Shown: positions 14,883-22,407 of the stretch, one piece after another | Layout: every line of letters begins with the position of its first letter | Position numbering within the stretch: position 1 is the first letter of the stretch | Assembly: GCA_934247875.1 (NCBI GenBank) | Contig: CAKQJZ010000029.1 | Coordinates: forward strand, 1-22,474 | Direction: 5' to 3' | Length of the DNA: 22,474 nucleotides | From: an uncultured Spirochaetales bacterium | Lineage (GTDB): Bacteria; Spirochaetota; Spirochaetia; Sphaerochaetales; Sphaerochaetaceae | The notes under the pieces: model-generated | What the model saw: the letters and a program-made list of their open reading frames with translations, nothing else | What the model was told of the DNA's origin: nothing | Databases searched by the model: none | Position numbers and translations under genes: made by a program

Positions 14883-14906
14883 GTACTAGAGCCTATATTT
14901 GGTCAA
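14878..14906 (-). promoter_or_regulatory. Sigma-70-like promoter for potD-like gene and purB
   Basis: On the minus strand TTGACC (14901-14906, 5/6 match) and CATTAT (14878-14883, 4/6 match) are separated by exactly 17 bp. Transcription would start near 14871, giving a leader of about 27 nt before the ATG at 14844. It lies immediately after the purA terminator, which separates the two units. Confidence 0.65.
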
Positions 14907-14908
14907 TA

Positions 14909-14937
14909 ATAATCCCTCGCTTTTAACGAGGGATTAT
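14909..14937 (-). terminator. Terminator of the hpt-PRTase-purA unit
   Basis: ATAATCCCTCG (14909-14919) and CGAGGGATTAT (14927-14937) form a perfect 11-bp stem with a 7-nt loop, starting 5 nt after the purA stop codon. On the minus strand the stem is followed by TATTG, a short U-tract. Stem length and position make termination likely. Confidence 0.75.
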
Positions 14938-14941
14938 AGCT

Positions 14942-16240
14942 TTAATTCTCTGATAATGGAGATTTTCTTAAAATAAGCTGATCTCTTTCAGGTCCAACAC
15001 TGATGATTGTGATTGGAGTCTTTATGAACTTCTCGATATTCTCGATAAGAGACTTAGCGTTCTCTGGAAGCTCATCGTAAGTTCTGCACTTAGTTGTATC
15101 GCTCATCCAGCCATCAAACTCAGCATAGATTGGCTTAGCTCTTTCCTGCAATCTTGTCTCAGGAAGGTTAGAGTAGTACTCGCCATCAATCATATAGCCT
15201 GTGCATACTTTGATCTTCTCGAAAGTATCAAGAACATCAAGCTTGGTAAGAGCCAAGTCTGTGATTCCATTCATGTAGCAAGCGTAATCAGCTGCAACTG
15301 CATCGAACCAGCCGCATCTTCTAGGTCTGCCTGTTGTTGCGCCATACTCATGTCCGATATCTCTTAGCTTCTTTCCATCTTCGTCAAATAGCTCTGTCAT
15401 GTATGGGCCGCCACCAACGCTAGTTGAGTAAGCTTTAGCAACGCCATAGACTTTGTTGATAGCTCTTGGAGGGATGCCAGCACCATTGCAGCCACCTGCT
15501 ACTGTTGGGTTAGAAGATGTTGTATATGGATAGATGCCCCAGTCGTTGTCTCTCATGATTCCAAGCTGGCCTTCAAGGAGAATCTTCTTTCCAGACTCAA
15601 CTGCTTCTCTTACAACTGGAACGCTATCGATGATCTTATCACCAAACTCTTTCTTCCACTCTCTGCACTTCTCTAGAAGCTCTTCAAGTGTGTATGTAGG
15701 AAGACCATAGTACTCAAGATCTCTGTTCTTCTTTGGGAGAGCCATCTCAAGTCTTTTCTTAAGTCTCTCTTCATCCATCAGATCTGCTGCTCTGATACCT
15801 GAGCGTGCAGCTTTATCTTGATAGCAAGGGCCAATGCCACGCTTTGTTGTGCCAATCTTCTGAGAGTCATCTCTCTTTCCTTCTTCAGCTCCGTCAAGTG
15901 CCATATGATAAGGAAGGATGATATGTGCTCTTTCATCGATGAAGACATTCTCAGCTTTGTAGCCAGAGATTTTCTCGATGTTATCGAGTTCCTGCTTCAT
16001 TACATCGAAGTTGACAACTGTACCTGCTGATACAATATTCATTGTCTCTGGATTGAAAACGCCAGATGGAATGATATGAAGAGCGAATTTGCCCTTTTCA
16101 TTGATTACAGTATGTCCTGCATTGTCTCCACCCTGAAAGCGGATAACGATATCGGCATCCTGTGCAAGGTAATCGACGACTCTGCCTTTACCTTCGTCTC
16201 CCCATTGTACTCCAATAACTGCATTGACATTAGTTTTCAT
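14942..16240 (-). CDS. purA: Adenylosuccinate synthetase
   Basis: GTP-dependent ligation of IMP and aspartate to adenylosuccinate, the first step from IMP to AMP. The 432 residues show the N-terminal P-loop VQWGDEGKG with catalytic Asp15, then GGDNAGHT with His43, the IMP-binding stretch IGTTKRGIGPCYQDKAAR, TTGRPRRCGWFD, and the C-terminal guanine-base region SVGPERDQLI. The start is ATG at 16240 with AGGAG about 9 nt before it. The gene overlaps the upstream phosphoribosyltransferase gene by 11 bp, implying coupled translation, and ends in a strong terminator. Together with purB it completes AMP formation from salvaged IMP. Confidence 0.97.
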   Translation of the reverse strand: MKTNVNAVIGVQWGDEGKGRVVDYLAQDADIVIRFQGGDNAGHTVINEKGKFALHIIPSGVFNPETMNIVSAGTVVNFDVMKQELDNIEKISGYKAENVFIDERAHIILPYHMALDGAEEGKRDDSQKIGTTKRGIGPCYQDKAARSGIRAADLMDEERLKKRLEMALPKKNRDLEYYGLPTYTLEELLEKCREWKKEFGDKIIDSVPVVREAVESGKKILLEGQLGIMRDNDWGIYPYTTSSNPTVAGGCNGAGIPPRAINKVYGVAKAYSTSVGGGPYMTELFDEDGKKLRDIGHEYGATTGRPRRCGWFDAVAADYACYMNGITDLALTKLDVLDTFEKIKVCTGYMIDGEYYSNLPETRLQERAKPIYAEFDGWMSDTTKCRTYDELPENAKSLIENIEKFIKTPITIISVGPERDQLILRKSPLSEN

Positions 16241-16793
16241 TGCTTGTTTTCTCCTTTGAAAGCTCCTCGAGCATCAGAGCTTCCATCTTATTGTGCTCAT
16301 CGATATCATCAGCATCCCATGGATATTTGATCCACATGTCTGAAATCTCTAGAGCAGGGTAGTAGCGTTTGATCTCTGGAGGGAAATCGACATCTTTCTT
16401 CTTCAGTTTGTTGTGAAGAACAAGGACTGCAATCTCTTCAGGTTCATAGCTTAAAAGCTCACCTACACAATATGCCAATGTGGCTCTTGTGTCATCTACT
16501 TCATCGATTAAAAGTACCTTTTTCCCTCTTAGCTGTTCCTGTACTTCATCGATCCACTGGATCTTGGTAGGGTGCTCTCTATGCTTATGATCAATACCAT
16601 AGTAAGAGATGCCTACAGCATAGATAGGACGGTTGATGAATGTCTTAATGATTCTGGCAGGGATAAAGCCGCCAGATCCGATTGCAACGATTACATCTGG
16701 ATCAAAGCCTTCATCTTCAATCTTCTTAGCAAGCCCTTTGATGAGCTTGTGTACTGTGTTGTAGCTTACATAGAATTTCTCAATTTTACCCAT
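16230..16793 (-). CDS. Purine phosphoribosyltransferase (COG2236-like, xanthine/hypoxanthine/guanine type)
   Basis: Transfers phosphoribose from PRPP to a purine base. In 187 residues the PRPP-binding motif VLLIDEVDDTRAT (93-105) is clear, and the early IVAIGSGGFIPARII (35-49) is the pyrophosphate-loop region. The late segment EISDMWIKYPWDADDID resembles the base-binding end of the COG2236 group, which includes yeast Xpt1-like enzymes and archaeal homologues and is distinct from bacterial Hpt. Exact base specificity cannot be read, but xanthine or guanine use would complement the neighbouring Hpt. It lies 9 bp after hpt and overlaps purA by 11 bp. GGGG precedes the ATG. Confidence 0.88.
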   Translation of the reverse strand: MGKIEKFYVSYNTVHKLIKGLAKKIEDEGFDPDVIVAIGSGGFIPARIIKTFINRPIYAVGISYYGIDHKHREHPTKIQWIDEVQEQLRGKKVLLIDEVDDTRATLAYCVGELLSYEPEEIAVLVLHNKLKKKDVDFPPEIKRYYPALEISDMWIKYPWDADDIDEHNKMEALMLEELSKEKTSNEN

Positions 16794-16802
16794 ATTGACC
16801 CC

Positions 16803-17366
16803 TTATTTCTGTGGATACATCTCTGCGATATATGGAAGTGTTCTGTATCTTTCTTTGTAATCAAGACCATAGCCAACAACCCATACATCTGGGATAGCAA
16901 AGCCCATATACTCGATATCTACTGGAACTTCATGGCGCTCTGGCTTATCTAAGAATACAGCTGTTGAAACAGTTTTGACGTTTCTGGCTCTGAATGTCTT
17001 GATAAGATAAGAGAGTGTGTTGCCGCTGTCGAGGATATCTTCAATGATAAGCACATGATGGTCAGAGAGGTTCTCTCTAGTATCCATCAAAAGTCTTACT
17101 TCGCCTCTCTTGTCGCCTTTAGCTCCATAGCTTGATATAGCTATGAAATCTACAACGTGTGGAATCCTTAGCTTTCTAACAAGATCTGCTAGGAAAATAA
17201 AAGAACCCTTCAGTACTCCAACGAGAATCAAGGGTTCTGTTATGTCCTTATAATTCTGATTGATCTCATTAGCCAGCTCTTCTACTCTCCTAGATATGCT
17301 CTCTTCGTCAATTAGAACACGAACGAGGTCCTTTGTTAGAGGAGGATTAGGTAAAGATGGTGTCAT
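16803..17366 (-). CDS. hpt: Hypoxanthine(-guanine) phosphoribosyltransferase
   Basis: Converts hypoxanthine (and commonly guanine) plus PRPP to IMP or GMP. The family landmarks are all present: LVGVLKGSFIFLADLVRKL (48-66), the PRPP loop VLIIEDILDSGNTL (105-118), and the base-binding end GFAIPDVWVVGYGLDYKERY with LPYIAEMYP near the C-terminus. I chose the ATG at 17366, giving 187 residues, because GGAG stands 6 nt before it; the upstream ATG at 17378 overlaps that site and would add four residues. It is the first gene of the hpt-PRTase-purA unit, preceded by a short AT-rich promoter region and the large hairpin region at 17410-17480. Confidence 0.95.
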   Translation of the reverse strand: MTPSLPNPPLTKDLVRVLIDEESISRRVEELANEINQNYKDITEPLILVGVLKGSFIFLADLVRKLRIPHVVDFIAISSYGAKGDKRGEVRLLMDTRENLSDHHVLIIEDILDSGNTLSYLIKTFRARNVKTVSTAVFLDKPERHEVPVDIEYMGFAIPDVWVVGYGLDYKERYRTLPYIAEMYPQK

Positions 17367-17409
17367 TTCAATCTCCATTTAATATAGATGTGCAAATCAT
17401 ATAATAAAG

Positions 17410-17480
17410 GGAAGATAAAGAAAAGATAGCAGCAATGCTCTCTATAGCTTAAAAAAGCTATTTCCTTTCTTTTATCTTCC
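17410..17480. terminator. Branched 71-nt hairpin between ribokinase and hpt
   Basis: An outer stem, GGAAGATAAA (17410-17419) with TTTATCTTCC (17471-17480), encloses a perfect 7-bp hairpin ATAGCTT/AAGCTAT (17444-17461) with a 4-nt loop. A short AGCA/TGCT helix is also inside, with a GCAA loop on the plus strand. The outer arms extend by about four more pairs after a one-base bulge. On the minus strand it starts just after the ribokinase stop and is followed by CTTTATTATATG, so it probably ends the transporter/hydrolase/ribokinase unit. Its branched form is larger than a simple terminator, so a stabilising or regulatory role is also possible. Confidence 0.55.
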
Positions 17481-17491
17481 AATAGAACTTG

Positions 17492-18391
17492 TTATTTATA
17501 TTCGTTTTGAAATACTTCTTCCTTATAAGGGATGGATTGCATAGCGCCGTGCCTAGAGACTGTGAGTGCAGCAGCTTTTGAAGCTATTTGCAGAGCACTT
17601 TCAGGATTAAGGCAATAAGCTATTGATGCTAAGAAATATCCAATGAATGTATCGCCTGCAGCTGTTGTGTCAACAACTGGATATTCTTCATATGCTGGAG
17701 CATGAATGAAGTTATTTGCTTCAATCCAATATGCGCCATGAGAACCGACTGTCATTAGAATCTTGTTTTTTGGAAAATTCTTTATCAAAGACATAGCTAT
17801 TTTGCTGTAATCATCAGATGGTTCAATACCTAGTAAACCAGATGCTTCAATTTCATTGACTACGATTATGTCGATGTCTTCAAGAGGCAAAGTCAGCAAC
17901 GTCTTTTCAAAAGGAGCTAGATTCATGCATATTTTCATCTTCTTGCTTTTTGCTGTTTTTATCAGCAGATCAAGCATATTGATTTCATTTTGCAATACAA
18001 GCCAATCACCTTCTTCGAACTTTTCAAATACATGATTGATCTCATCTTCAGTTATGTTTCTGTTTTCTCCTCCATATATTATTATGCCATTCTGTGCAGA
18101 ATCATCTATTTGGATAATAGCATGCCCAGATGGGTTATCTGAGATGGTTACAAGAGAGCTATCTACTCCATATTCATTTAGTTCCTTGATAATGAAATCA
18201 GACTCTTTTCCTGTTTTGCCAGCCATATAGACAGAGAGCCCTGCTTTGGCTAGTGCTGCGGCTTGGTTAGCTCCCTTGCCGCCAGCATTCTTCTTATAGT
18301 CAAAAGAGGATTGCGTTTCTCCTGGGATGACTAAATGGTTAAGTCTATATACATGATCGATATTAATCGAACCATAATCCAGAAATTTCAT
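17492..18391 (-). CDS. Ribokinase (PfkB family)
   Basis: ATP-dependent sugar kinase of the ribokinase branch, most likely ribose to ribose 5-phosphate. The 299 residues match family length. The first PfkB signature region is NAGGKGANQAAALAKAG (35-51). The second is DTTAAGDTFIGYF (241-253) with catalytic Asp247 and an anion-hole motif AAGD in place of the usual GAGD. SINIDHVYRL near the N-terminus and KILMTVGSHGAYW before the active site also fit. GGAG stands 6 nt before the ATG, and the gene begins 9 bp after the nucleoside hydrolase stop. This neighbour releases ribose, which supports a ribose substrate over fructose. Related sugar kinases cannot be fully excluded. Confidence 0.88.
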   Translation of the reverse strand: MKFLDYGSINIDHVYRLNHLVIPGETQSSFDYKKNAGGKGANQAAALAKAGLSVYMAGKTGKESDFIIKELNEYGVDSSLVTISDNPSGHAIIQIDDSAQNGIIIYGGENRNITEDEINHVFEKFEEGDWLVLQNEINMLDLLIKTAKSKKMKICMNLAPFEKTLLTLPLEDIDIIVVNEIEASGLLGIEPSDDYSKIAMSLIKNFPKNKILMTVGSHGAYWIEANNFIHAPAYEEYPVVDTTAAGDTFIGYFLASIAYCLNPESALQIASKAAALTVSRHGAMQSIPYKEEVFQNEYK

Positions 18392-18400
18392 AGCAGCTCC

Positions 18401-19297
18401 TCATTGCAATATAATCTGACGGAAATATTCCACAGCCTCTGCTTCTTTTACTGTTGCGGCTGCTTCGATGCTCTTCTCATCAACGACGCTCTTTCCGAGT
18501 TTTGTCTTTCTGAATGTCATGCCTCTGGTATATTCACCTTTGAGTTCCACGTTTATGCTCTCTTTTTTGAATTCGAATAGATCAGGGCAGGTTAGTGCCA
18601 TGAGAGCAAGAGGATCGTGCAAATATGTATTTCTGCCTCTCTCTGCTCTATAATGAAGCAGAAGCTTTCCTAAGAGATCTGTAAGTGGTGTGCCAAAGCT
18701 ATTTATCTCATTCTGCAGTTCATCTGTTACAGGACATTTAAGTGTCACATCTAAGCCTACAGCTTTGATTGGAATACCGCTGCCAAATACTATTGCAGAA
18801 GCTTCTGGGTCACATACCATATTCCATTCATCATAGTGGAAATAGAAAGCGCCACCCATCATGACTATCTCTTTTACCATTGGAATTACATCTGGATGAA
18901 TGCGTATCAGCATTGCGATATTTGTCAGAGGTCCGATTGGTACAAGAGTGACTTCCCCAGGATATTTCTTTATTTGCTCATAGAGAAATTCAATTGCACT
19001 GACATTCTCTAGAATCGGAGCATTCTCCATTTCTGGGAAATACTGAGTAGGAGGAGTGATTGTATTGGCCTCATTGATTATCGGGTGTCCAACTCCAGGA
19101 ACTACAGGCACATCATGTACATCAAGAATAGACAATAAGCTTGATGCAATCTTTGCACGTGCGTATGTGTTTCTGAATACAGTGGTGATACCTAATATAT
19201 CAAATACGCCTGATCTTACTGCAAGTGCAATAGCGAGTGCATCATCTGCATCGTCTCCGATATCTGTATCAATAATGATTTTCTTTAGTTCGTCCAT
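18401..19297 (-). CDS. Nucleoside hydrolase (IunH/RihA-C family)
   Basis: Hydrolyses the N-glycosidic bond of ribonucleosides to base and ribose. The calcium-binding signature IIIDTDIGDDADDALAIALAV (residues 7-27) supplies the cluster of aspartates. Later motifs are LVPIGPLTNIAML, EIVMMGGAF, the NMVCDPEASAIVF segment and the C-terminal HDPLALMALTCPDLFEF with the active-site His-Asp. The 298 residues are full length, and no signal peptide is present, so it acts in the cytoplasm. The ATG at 19297 fits the upstream AGGAG better than a TTG at 19303. Base preference cannot be read, but the hpt and purA context favours purine nucleosides. It directly follows the two permease genes and precedes the ribokinase. 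Confidence 0.94.
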   Translation of the reverse strand: MDELKKIIIDTDIGDDADDALAIALAVRSGVFDILGITTVFRNTYARAKIASSLLSILDVHDVPVVPGVGHPIINEANTITPPTQYFPEMENAPILENVSAIEFLYEQIKKYPGEVTLVPIGPLTNIAMLIRIHPDVIPMVKEIVMMGGAFYFHYDEWNMVCDPEASAIVFGSGIPIKAVGLDVTLKCPVTDELQNEINSFGTPLTDLLGKLLLHYRAERGRNTYLHDPLALMALTCPDLFEFKKESINVELKGEYTRGMTFRKTKLGKSVVDEKSIEAAATVKEAEAVEYFRQIILQ

Positions 19298-19303
19298 AAT
19301 CAA

Positions 19304-20158
19304 TTACTCCTTCATTCCTGATGTGCTGATACCGATTGTGTAATACTTCTGCAAAGGCAAGAAGAATAGCAAAGGTACAGCGATTGTTATGATGATAGAG
19401 GCGAATATTTCACCCCATAGTGTCCCGTATTCTTGCTGGAATACAGATTGAGCTATCTGTATTACTTGTACATTTGGCGCATTGGCAGCTAGCAGCGGCC
19501 ACATGTATGATTGCCACTGGTAGAAGAATATCAAGAGACCTGCACTTACCATTATTGGTTTTGAAAGCGGTAGATAAAGTGATCTGAAGACTTTGAATCT
19601 TGATGCTCCTTCAACTATTCCTGCTTCATAAAGGCTATGAGGGATATCTTCATATGCATTCTTGAATAGGAAGATATAAGTGCCATTTGCAACAGCTGGG
19701 AGTATAAGTGCCGTTCTGGTATTAACTAGCTTGATATTGTATATGAGCGAATAGAGTGGAATTGCTATTGCTTCAAATGGAATTATCATCGTGATGATAA
19801 CGAGTGTAAACATCCACTCCTTTCCTTTGAAATCGATTTTAGCGAAAGCAAATCCTGCCATAGCATTTAGAAGTATTCCCAAAACTACAGTTATCAAGCA
19901 AACGCTTACTGTATTCATAAGTGGCTTTAAGAAATTGTAATCAAAGAACAAGCTGCGGAATGATTCCAATGTCAGTTTTTCTGGGATAAGTGTCCTGTAA
20001 GAGAAAGGCGCTGAGTATTTGAATATCTCTGAAGCTGGTCTAAATGCAGATGAAAATGCATATATTACAGGCATGATCAAGAATATTGCATATAATACCA
20101 TCAGCAAGTATTTGATTATTGCTAATATGATAGTTCCTTTATCATTCTTTGTGTTCAT
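19304..20158 (-). CDS. ABC permease, CUT1 MalG/UgpE type
   Basis: One of the two membrane subunits of a carbohydrate-uptake (CUT1) ABC importer. The 284 residues have six hydrophobic segments and the cytoplasmic EAA loop EAGIVEGASRFKVFRSLYLPLSKPIM. The start region IIKYLLMVLYAIFLIMPVIYAFSSAFRP and the final FFLPLQKYYTIGISTSGMKE are typical of MalG-like subunits. I chose ATG 20158 because GAGG stands 5 nt before it; a GTG at 20164 would add two residues. It follows its partner permease after 7 bp and is directly followed by the nucleoside hydrolase gene. Members of this family mostly carry sugars and glycerol phosphodiesters. Confidence 0.93.
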   Translation of the reverse strand: MNTKNDKGTIILAIIKYLLMVLYAIFLIMPVIYAFSSAFRPASEIFKYSAPFSYRTLIPEKLTLESFRSLFFDYNFLKPLMNTVSVCLITVVLGILLNAMAGFAFAKIDFKGKEWMFTLVIITMIIPFEAIAIPLYSLIYNIKLVNTRTALILPAVANGTYIFLFKNAYEDIPHSLYEAGIVEGASRFKVFRSLYLPLSKPIMVSAGLLIFFYQWQSYMWPLLAANAPNVQVIQIAQSVFQQEYGTLWGEIFASIIITIAVPLLFFLPLQKYYTIGISTSGMKE

Positions 20159-20165
20159 ATTCACC

Positions 20166-21044
20166 TCAATATTTTGGCTTTAGAAGCTTCATCTCAATTC
20201 TTACGATGATGAATGCAAAAATCAGCAGAAGTGTGATGATTGAATAGCTGATTCCGAAGTCTGAGTAGACGAATCCACGCTTGTATGCTTCATACATCAT
20301 TAGGTTTGTAGAACCAGTAGGACCACCTGATGTGATCATATGCACAGGTACAAACATTAAGAGGTTTGCTATTGTGTCAGAGACAGTAACAAACATTATT
20401 GATCTCATGATCATTGGAAGTATTATGCTCCAAACTATGCGGAACCTACCTGCACCATCAATCTTTGCTGACTCAAGCACAGACTGTGATACATCCTGGA
20501 TTCCTGTCAGAAGATAAAGCATCCAATATCCACAGCCTCTCCAGTTGCAGATCAGGATAACGCAGAACATTGCCTGAGCGCTGCTGGTAAAGAACGGCTG
20601 AGATTTGATTCTGAATAGTGCCAAGAGGCTATTCACTATACCCTGGTTAGGGTTAAGCATGATATTCCAAAGCATGCATGCAGATGTCAGTGCAATGCAT
20701 ATTGGCATCATGAAGATTACTCTGAAGAAAGAATGTGCTTTGCTTGGCTTTGCAATAGAAAGCGCAAGAAGCAGGGCAATAACTATCTGCAATGGGGTTG
20801 TTATTATATTGAATTTGAAAGTAACCCAAAGCGAATTTAAGAAATCATTATTACGGAATAGGTCGATATAGTTATCGAATCCTACGAATACTCTTCCTGA
20901 ATAGAACGATTCATTGAAGAAGCTACCTACAAAGGAAATGAGTATTGGATATATCTTGAACAGAAAGAGCAGAATCATAGCAGGTGCTAGGAAAATAAAG
21001 GTTTCTACTGTCTTCCTGGTTTGTCTTGTTTTTTTCATTAACAT
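20166..21044 (-). CDS. ABC permease, CUT1 MalF/UgpA type
   Basis: Partner membrane subunit of the CUT1 importer. The 292 residues contain a basic start (MLMKKTRQTRKT), six hydrophobic segments and the EAA loop ESAKIDGAGRFRIVWSIILPM, which is the MalF/UgpA form (SAKIDGAG). FLAPAMILLFLFKIYPILISF is the usual first helix. AAGG stands 7 nt before the first ATG (21044); a second ATG two codons later would sit too far from it. It lies 65 bp after the binding-protein gene with a hairpin (21062-21098) between them. No ATPase gene accompanies this cassette. Confidence 0.93.
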   Translation of the reverse strand: MLMKKTRQTRKTVETFIFLAPAMILLFLFKIYPILISFVGSFFNESFYSGRVFVGFDNYIDLFRNNDFLNSLWVTFKFNIITTPLQIVIALLLALSIAKPSKAHSFFRVIFMMPICIALTSACMLWNIMLNPNQGIVNSLLALFRIKSQPFFTSSAQAMFCVILICNWRGCGYWMLYLLTGIQDVSQSVLESAKIDGAGRFRIVWSIILPMIMRSIMFVTVSDTIANLLMFVPVHMITSGGPTGSTNLMMYEAYKRGFVYSDFGISYSIITLLLIFAFIIVRIEMKLLKPKY

Positions 21045-21061
21045 TATTCATCCTTAAAAGA

Positions 21062-21098
21062 GATTGCCGCCTTCAGAAATCTCCCGAAAACGGCAATC
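21062..21098 (-). terminator. Intercistronic hairpin between binding protein and permeases
   Basis: GATTGCCG (21062-21069) and CGGCAATC (21091-21098) form a perfect 8-bp stem with a 21-nt loop, directly after the binding-protein stop. On the minus strand CTCTTTTAA follows. It probably acts as a partial terminator or 3' stabiliser so that binding protein is made in excess of the permeases, a common pattern in ABC operons. Confidence 0.55.
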
Positions 21099-21109
21099 GG
21101 TTGTAGAAT

Positions 21110-22396
21110 TTATCTGCTATATTTCTTTAAGAGGCCATCGATCTTCTGAGCACCATCACTCAATGACTTCTTAACATCAGCGCCGTTTCTGATATCTTCG
21201 ATAACGTTATCAACAACATCAGCCCATTCATTGAAGCCTGGAGTCTTTGGACGGCCTACGCCGTAGTCGAGCTCACTAGCAAGAAGTGAATAAACTTCTG
21301 TATCAGGGTTTGTAGTTTCAATGAGTTCATTGATTCTTCTCTTGCAGCAGCCAAGGTTGCTCTGAGAGTCTAGGAACATATCAGCACCTTCTTCTTCTGT
21401 GATGAATCTGATGAATAGAGCTGCTTCTTCCTTATGCTTTGAGTAATTATTGATACCAATGTGCCATGAATCACAACCAATTGCTGGTGTTCCATTCTCA
21501 AATGCTGGTACTCTGCAGAATCCAACATTAAGGCCTCTCTGTACTGCTCTTGCATAGCATACTGGGTCGCCAAAGATGAATGCGCAGCTACCTGCATCAA
21601 AGAGTTCTCTTACTTCGTTTACATTGAGACCTCTTGGAGCGATTCCTTCTTCAAACCAGCTCTGGTAGAACTTCATAGCTTCAATGCTCTTTTCGCTATC
21701 AAGGTAACCTGTTGCTTTGAATCCATCTTCGCTTAGCCATGTTGCGCCATTTGAGTTAGCAATTGGCATGACGTTCCATGCTCTGTTGATCTGATCTGGA
21801 ACAAGACCCCATACAACAGTATTACCGTTCTTCTTTTCAACGCACTGAGCAGCAAGAGCTTTGCATTCTTCCCAAGTCATTCTGCCATTCTTATCTGGAT
21901 ATGGTATGCCATGACGGTCGAGAATATCTTTGTTATAAACCATTACCATTCCTGACTCACGCTTAGGAACAGTCATGATTTTTCCTTGGTATGTAGCAGC
22001 AGAAACACCAGCTCTTGTGAAACTGCTTTCAATATATGCTCTATCAACAAAGTCCTCATAAGGTGCTAGATAGTTGCGGATAGAGTAGGAAGCTACCAAA
22101 GGTGCATCTACGTTCAGGATATCATAATCAGAATCCTTTGATTTCATTTTGACTTCAACGAGTTCCATGTACTGGTTGAAAGGATAAGCAACCGATTTAA
22201 CGCGAATGCCATATTTATCATAGAAGGCCTTGAATATTTCTTCTCCAATCTCTCCATCCCATACGTTTCCGTGAGAGTTCAGATATACAAGCTCTTTAGC
22301 TGTATCAGCCTTTGCTGGTTCACTCGCTTCCTTGCCACCTGCTGCAAAAACACCTGTTATTACAGAGAGAGCGACTAATAAGAATACAAAAAATTT
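21110..22396 (-). CDS. CUT1 (UgpB/MalE-type) solute-binding protein, start codon missing
   Basis: Periplasmic binding protein of the CUT1 importer; the position beside a nucleoside hydrolase and ribokinase suggests a riboside or nucleoside ligand. The frame reads back from TAG/TAA-bounded sequence through a clear signal peptide: Lys-Phe-Phe start, hydrophobic core VFLLVALSVITGVFA, then AAGGKEASEP. Mature motifs include LVYLNSHGNVWDGE, PKRESGMVMVYNKDIL, GATWLSEDG, AGSCAFIFGDP and FNEWADVVD. Counted from that Lys the protein has 428 residues, normal for the family. However, no ATG, GTG or TTG lies in frame between 22169 and an in-frame stop at 22460-22462. The first ATG (22168) would delete the signal and about 75 mature residues. 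A frame error in the nearby A6/T6 run, a sequence error or a real lesion could explain this. Confidence 0.8.
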   Translation of the reverse strand, partial: KFFVFLLVALSVITGVFAAGGKEASEPAKADTAKELVYLNSHGNVWDGEIGEEIFKAFYDKYGIRVKSVAYPFNQYMELVEVKMKSKDSDYDILNVDAPLVASYSIRNYLAPYEDFVDRAYIESSFTRAGVSAATYQGKIMTVPKRESGMVMVYNKDILDRHGIPYPDKNGRMTWEECKALAAQCVEKKNGNTVVWGLVPDQINRAWNVMPIANSNGATWLSEDGFKATGYLDSEKSIEAMKFYQSWFEEGIAPRGLNVNEVRELFDAGSCAFIFGDPVCYARAVQRGLNVGFCRVPAFENGTPAIGCDSWHIGINNYSKHKEEAALFIRFITEEEGADMFLDSQSNLGCCKRRINELIETTNPDTEVYSLLASELDYGVGRPKTPGFNEWADVVDNVIEDIRNGADVKKSLSDGAQKIDGLLKKYSR

Positions 22397-22407
22397 TGAG
22401 TCAAAAT
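22393..22407. repeat. 15-bp palindrome at the broken gene start
   Basis: ATTTTGAGTCAAAAT is a perfect inverted repeat with 7-bp arms around a central G. It sits exactly where the start codon and basic n-region of the binding protein should be. It may be an operator, or mark an assembly join or rearrangement near the right edge. Confidence 0.35.

Noticed and set aside
17367..17491. Purine riboswitch upstream of hpt
   Set aside because: The structure at 17410-17480 lacks the conserved three-way junction core and paired loops of the purine aptamer. Its position after the ribokinase stop fits a terminator better.
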